Part shown: positions 58,801 through 64,000 of the stretch, one piece after another
Numbering within the stretch: position 1 is the stretch's first letter
Layout: each line of letters begins with the position of its first letter
From: Phaffia rhodozyma
Taxonomy: Eukaryota; Basidiomycota; Tremellomycetes; Cystofilobasidiales; Mrakiaceae
Direction of reading: 5' to 3'
DNA: 64,000 nt
NCBI GenBank assembly: GCA_014706385.1
Contig: JACGZH010000001.1
Location: 2,527,501 to 2,591,500 of the forward strand
Made by a program: the position numbers and the translations under genes
The notes under the pieces: model-generated
Databases searched by the model: none
What the model was told of the DNA's origin: nothing
What the model saw: the letters and a program-made list of their open reading frames with translations, nothing else

Positions 58801-61650
58801 CGGCTCTATCTGACCGTGGAATGCATCGCCTGTGTCTCTCGTCTGTCAATGACAATCTGGACAGTGGCACGAATTGGCCTTTGTCCGCATGGTTGCTAGG
58901 AAGTACAGTCGCTATGCAATCTGGTTCTGGGCAGGTTTTTTGATGGAGCATCGAACAGGATCATCAGACGGATACGACGTGAAGGCGCTGAGGTTATTCT
59001 CAAGCAGATACGTTGCTCGACTTCGGCCGAATGCGCAGATATTAAGTTCAAAACTCAATTCTTTCTAAATATGTAAACACAGAAAGTCGCTTGGTTCGAT
59101 ATTGAAGAGAACGGAGCGGGTTGTCTGACCTCAAATCTGGCGACATATTTTTCAAATGCCGCTGTGCCTCTCGGTTTGGTTGATGATTAGATTATCATAT
59201 CTGTTCTTAAGTAAGTGATACCATAACTTTGGCGTGTTTTGCAAAGCTGAGAGATTGAAATCATCTCTTTTCATCATGATCACACAGTGTTGTTGGTCCA
59301 TACATCCTTGGACGTATATTCAGGGGAGACTCGAGACAAAGTTTTACCTTTTCATTCTTCCCCCTGTACAACTCATTCTCATCGCTTTTGCATTCTCTTC
59401 CTCTTGATGCCCTTTAAGTTAGGATATTCTTCTGATCGGATCTCTTCCCACTCTGTTGCTTGTTCCCACAGGTTATGACAAGTTTATTCATATGAATAAG
59501 CTCGAACAAGAACTGAGCAAACCTATAAACTTGGCGATTTCACGCGCGTCGAATAACGTCAACTCTATGAAGGTTTGTACGCTATTCTCTTTTCTCTTCA
59601 TACTCTGTCTGACCACCTTATATTGGTTGAACTCTTCAACTCAGACTGTAGCTGTATTTGGGCGAGAAACACACGTAGCGGAGATGTTCAACAAGAAGCA
59701 GCAACCTGATATCAAGGAGCATCGACAGGCTGTATCATGGAATTCCCTTATATTTGGGCTCTCACAAACTGTGGTCCTTGTAAGTTAGTGTCTTAATTTA
59801 TCTCTTGAACTTCCGCTGACGTATGTTCACCTCTTCTTTGTTTCGTCCATTTTTTTCTCCGACTTTTCGATTTGATAAGTTTGTATGCGGGCTGCTCTTT
59901 TGGTATGGAGGATATCAACTTGCCGACGGATCTGTCGCTGTCGCTGAGCTCTTCTCTACATTCGAGGCCGCCATGGTTTGCGCAATGGTCTTCTCAAAGA
60001 CGTTTGTTTTCCTTGGTGATATCAGTCGGGCTGTGCATGCGCTCTTAGCTTTTTGTTAGACTAGGAGAGAGCCTCTCGGGGCCGCTCTCAATACTCCGCA
60101 TTCATCTTCGATGGTAGAGCGGCAGTTGCCAGAAATGATGAAATTAGCGTTGAAAGGAACAGAAATCGAGTTCATGAATGTGAATCTTGAATACTCTAAT
60201 CGGAAGGAACAACTGGCGATTGAGAATCTAAATCTTCGAATTCCTGCAGGTCAGAGGGTCGCTTTCTGTAGTGCGTAACCCTTTTTGATCGGTTTTCCTC
60301 CTTACATTTTTTTTGATGGCTATGTGGGTTGATGTTGTGAAAGATTAATATCCAATATGCTGTATTGAATCTTTGTCTGATGGTTGCTTCGGGAAGCGGG
60401 AAAAGTTCATTTACAGCTCTGCTCTCCCGGTTCTATGAACCTTGGTTGGTCGATCGCATTTCATTTGTGGTCTATATGTGCGGCTGTTAATACCATATCG
60501 TGATTTGTTGCTGTATCTCACTTCGTTTTCCCTTTTAGTAGAGGAGCGATCCTTATAGATGGCGAGGATGTCCGAAGCGTCACTCCTGACGAACATTTGG
60601 ACAAAATTGCGCTTGTCTCACAGGATGCGGTCTTGCGCGAAGGAACTGTAAGTTCTTACTATCTGACGAACCTAGAATTAGGCTGAATGATGGCTTTGTG
60701 GATTTTGTATGATACTTTTCCAATTGTCTTGTATAGATTCGGTTCAATCTAGTTTTGGGCTTGAGCCGAAAAGTTTCGGATCAAGAAATCATTGATGTCT
60801 GTCGAGATGCTCAGGTGATGGAATTTGTGACGACGCCTGAGCTCGGGTTAGATCCGCCCAACGATACGAAAGGATCGAATCTTAGCGGTGGTCAGAAGCA
60901 AAGGCTTTGTATAGCAAGAGCGTTGTTAAGAGATGCTCAAATTCTCCAGGTACGTGTCCCTATCGTGCTTTGTTGACCAAAACAGAAGAAAAAATCACTG
61001 ACGATCAAGTCCGATCGGGTCCTCTGCTTAAATAGCTTGATGAATCTACCTCGTACGTAATTTCTGCGCCAACGTTCACTCCTCAAGACGTCATGACAAC
61101 CCGCTCATTCCTGTCTTGGTCTACCGATATAGAGCGCTGGATAATAAGTCTGAGGCGCTTTGTTCAACAAGCTTTAGATCGCGCATTCATCAACCGGACT
61201 ACAATTACGATTACGTGAATGTATCGTTGGTCTTCGAATGATTCTCGTTTATTGAGAGGCATATGCTGTTTTAATGATTCATTTCTTTCCTCTCTTTTGC
61301 ACTCTTTCGAAAATACACAGTCATCAATTATAAACTATTGTGAATTCCTTCTTGTCATTCTCCTCTTTCCTATCGGCCCAACTGATTTGATAAGATAATG
61401 TATCTTCTTCCTCGCCATGTGATAACAGCTCAATGCCGATGTGATTTACGTGATGGACTGTGGGCAGATTCTTGAATCTGGGACGCACACACAATTCCTT
61501 CGAAAGGGTGGTCGATACCGTGAGGTATGCCCCTTCCTTTCTACGCCTCATTCTTACGTGGCATCTTTGGTTTCGTTCTTGAAGAATTTCAATATACTGA
61601 TATGTTCTCTCCATAAAAAATAATGATAATATAGTTGGCTGAAGCTTAGT
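55853..61650 (+). pseudogene. decayed ABCB-type (MDR/Ste6-like) full ABC transporter
   Basis: Pieces of a two-domain transporter occur in order: ALPTILVDYMYGQWTSG, RIRIAYISSVTAQDSARFES with VGAGEVGSRLAKGIRC (first TMD), MEGHAALFLEQVLSTVRIVK, SYQPSFLRQQMATVLQDPAL and LLSGGQRQR (NBD1), then SGSGKSSFTALLSRFYEP, GSNLSGGQKQRLCIARALLR, LDESTSALDNKSEAL and LNADVIYVMDCGQILESGTH (NBD2), ending LAEA. Damage: the frame shifts between SLDGI and AAGKVTAFVGASGSGKFT in NBD1; Walker A there has Phe after the Lys; the Walker B/D-loop reads LLILERVPKSTS; an extra T breaks SEAL / VQQALDRAF in NBD2; and no AG acceptor precedes the NBD2 P-loop. Start is uncertain: a small frame at 55853 (MPMVTAPAIGSSQSQDRY...) may be its first exon or a separate short gene. 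No single functional product is expected. Confidence 0.72.
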
Positions 61651-62081
61651 TGTAATGAAATCCCAATGAAATGGTGTTGTTTTGAATACATTTTGTAAGA
61701 TTATGTCGTATATCAACGCTCTTCCTTCTCTGGTACAAAAGAAGTTCATATGTGTATGTGTGTGAAAAAAATGTGCGCTTCCAACCAACTTTAAGGATCT
61801 CCCCACTCATTGTTGATGGCAAGTGTACTTTAGGTGGAGAGGTCCACGTCCAAGTTCGGCATAGAAAGGTGACCGGAACATAAAGGAAAGGACGCGTCAT
61901 CACCCGGTCACCTATCCTGGCGGGCCGGACCCATCGAACCTCCACCTTTTCAAACCTCCACTTCCATCTCTGAGATGAGAAATCTGAATGATAGAAACCG
62001 AATCAATATGTTTAGATTTAGGAGGTTCTCCTTCGAGAATAGCCATCTACCCATACATACTCACTACTTTTGACTAACAAC
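61651..62081. other. intergenic region, ABC pseudogene to aldo/keto reductase
   Basis: No gene recognised. It should contain the promoter of the reductase. Confidence 0.55.
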
Positions 62082-63972
62082 ATGTCCACCCAATCGTTTA
62101 TTCCCACTGTCGATTTCTTCGGTCATCAGGTCTCCAAGATTGGGTTCGGAGCCATGGTTCGAAACCTTCCTTTCTTCTACATATAACACTGATCAAGTCA
62201 CACTAATACATCCAAACCCTTCGCATGACAAACGGAATTATCTTCTGTTACTATAGGGTGTGTATATGTTGTCCATCCTTACGTTCATAGAGACAATAAT
62301 AGACAGATAGAGCTGACAAAAACGCTTCCTGGCACTCTGCTTCTCCTCTTGGGTGTCGACTACAGGACTGTCCGAGTTCTACGGCCCTGGTAACGAGGAA
62401 GAATCTCAGAAGACGGTTCGAACCTGCATCGAACAGTGAGTCCATTTATGCTTCTTGTTCTCAAATCTAAGATGGGTATCCTACTAAATGTACGCATTCA
62501 TATTGTCATCAAACAGAGGTTGCTCCTTCATTGACACAGCCGATATGTATGGCAGGTGAGCGTCTTCAAAAGATCCTTCATCCACAAATACCTAGGTGAT
62601 CCATGCATCTGACGTCTCTCATCTTCGGAATTCGACTTTAGCGGCGAGAACGAAAAGCTCCTTGCGCCCTTCCTCAAATCCGACCGGGACAGGATCTTTA
62701 TTTGCACAAAGTTTGGAATTGTCCGTGGCCCAGGAGGTTCCTTCGCCGGATTAAGAGGAGATCCAGAATATGTCAAAAGTGCCTGTGAGGCCTCGCTCAA
62801 AAGACTTGGAGTGGATGTCATTGATCTATACTGTGAGTACTATATTCTTGGTGCTTGCATCGCTCAGCCTTCCAACATATCAGCTTTCTTGACGGGGCCC
62901 TTCGTAACATAGATCAGCATCGAGTCGACCCAAACACGCCCATTGAGGATACTGTCAGAGCGTTGAAGGAGCTTCAGACGGCTGGTAAGATCAGATACAT
63001 CGGCCTATCCGAGTGTTCGGCCGATACTCTTCGACGGGCCAGCAAGATCGCCAAGATTCATGCCGTTCAGGTATGCCAATCATTCAGCTTGTGCCCACTC
63101 AGCTCTGGCTCGAAAGCAAGATTGACGATGTTTGTGCTGTCGGCCCGATGATTAGTGGGAGTACTCGGTGTTCACTCCTGATGTGGAGACGAATGGAGTC
63201 CTCGATGCCTGCAAGGAGTACGTATCTAGATTTGCGTCTACCGCTGTACGCCTAACTGTATCCTTAGTTGATATGAGTAAACATTCCATTCATAGGTTAG
63301 ACGTCAAGTTGGTTGCTTACTCGCCTCTGGGACGAGGAATCATCGGATGTACCTGGAAGTCTTCTGAGGAGATTCCTGAGGGTGACTGTATGTAACATCT
63401 TTCCCGTTATTGATCTCATCATCTTCATCTTCCTACTTGCTCAACATGAAACCAACTTGATTGGTCGTTGACGAGGATTAGTCCGGAAGGCCCTTCCTCG
63501 GTTTCAGGGAGATGCGTTTCATGCCAACATGAAGCTTGTCGAAGGTCTCAAAGAGGTGCGCTAAGATGCTCCTCCGATGTGAATATGTGCCATCCAGTGA
63601 TTCAAGTGCCAACTAAACCTTCCCTCCATGGATTATTAACTTTGTCAACGTTCAGATCGCCGCGAAGAAGAACATCACTGCGAATCAACTTGCATTGGCT
63701 TGGGTCATGGACCAAGGAGCAATTCCCATTCCTGGAACTAAGCGAGTCAAATGTCAGGCCACATCGTTGAACCTATGGACATATTGAGATTGATGCACTG
63801 ACATATTTTCCATCATCCTTCCTTAAACCTGCTCACCACAGACCTGGAGGACAACAATCAAGCCGTCTCGGTCAACATCTCCAAGGATGAACATGAAGCG
63901 ATTCGAAAGCTGATGAAAGATATCCAGATCAAAGGAGATCGATACCATGACATGACCAATGTCAACGCTTGA
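62082..63972 (+). CDS. aldo/keto reductase (AKR13-like)
   Basis: Multi-exon, complete gene. The start [20 protein letters not shown] is followed by GFGAM, then after an intron [31 protein letters not shown] (catalytic Asp and Tyr), FICTKFGI (catalytic Lys), [20 protein letters not shown] (catalytic His), [58 protein letters not shown] and [20 protein letters not shown]. The catalytic tetrad and NADPH-binding PGTK.R motif are intact. MGLSEFYG-type members reduce small aldehydes and ketones with NADPH in the cytosol; the true substrate is unknown. Stop TGA at 63970-63972. Confidence 0.88.
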
Positions 63973-64000
63973 GAAACCTCAACTGTCCTCTGCTGCGTTC

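Noticed and set aside
55853..61650. Functional ABC transporter with unusual introns
   Set aside because: The frame change between SLDGI and the NBD1 P-loop has no GT..AG between its two sides, and the extra T in the NBD2 D-loop region cannot be spliced out; decay is simpler.

Overview
This window is nuclear DNA of a fungus, almost certainly a basidiomycete yeast or relative. Nearly every gene is cut by several short introns (about 50-110 bases, GT..AG, pyrimidine-rich acceptors). Both strands are densely coded, and the gene set is basidiomycete-like: a fused Mad3/Bub1 kinase, a DNA polymerase iota, an AA11-type LPMO and a Zn2Cys6 regulator. The style resembles Tremellomycetes or Cystofilobasidiales, but that placement is inference. 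No rRNA, tRNA, CRISPR array or intact transposon was recognised. Splice sites below were assigned by eye from reading frame, GT/AG signals and remembered family motifs; no alignment was run.

Layout. 0-7 kb: 3' part of a STYX-like pseudophosphatase and a 13-exon Zn2Cys6 transcription factor. 7.6-10.6 kb: an MFS anion:cation-symporter-type transporter with a GC-AG intron. 10.9-15.5 kb: a MadBub spindle-checkpoint kinase. 16-21 kb (minus): phosphatidylinositol 4-kinase PIK1, divergent from CLP1 (21.7-24 kb). 24-31 kb: a multi-pass membrane protein, COQ1 polyprenyl diphosphate synthase (minus), an ALKBH6-type dioxygenase and a truncated D-lactate-dehydrogenase-like gene. 32-37 kb (minus): an AA11-like LPMO with two C-terminal cysteine modules, and a membrane-anchored ubiquitin protease. 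37-44 kb: COX11, PBDC1 (eEF1A chaperone family), mitochondrial ribosomal protein mL59 (minus) and DNA polymerase iota. 44-55 kb: an F-box-like protein, ROK1 helicase (minus), DPH3 (minus) and INCENP (minus). 55-62 kb: a decayed ABCB transporter preceded by a 135-bp-period direct repeat. 62-64 kb: a complete aldo/keto reductase.

Themes. Several genes serve mitochondria (COQ1, COX11, mL59, the lactate-dehydrogenase-like remnant). Two serve chromosome segregation (MadBub, INCENP). Two concern translation elongation factors (DPH3 for diphthamide on eEF2, PBDC1 for eEF1A). They are not operons; apparent links are only shared divergent promoters. A CACGTG box lies about 90-175 bases before four start codons. 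The most notable items are the undivided MadBub gene carrying all Mad3 and Bub1 motifs, the LPMO with a twin six-cysteine tail, the truncated lactate-dehydrogenase-like gene, the ABC transporter pseudogene, the ubiquitin protease with a displaced oxyanion-hole asparagine, and a 204-bp island bounded by ACTACAAA inverted repeats.
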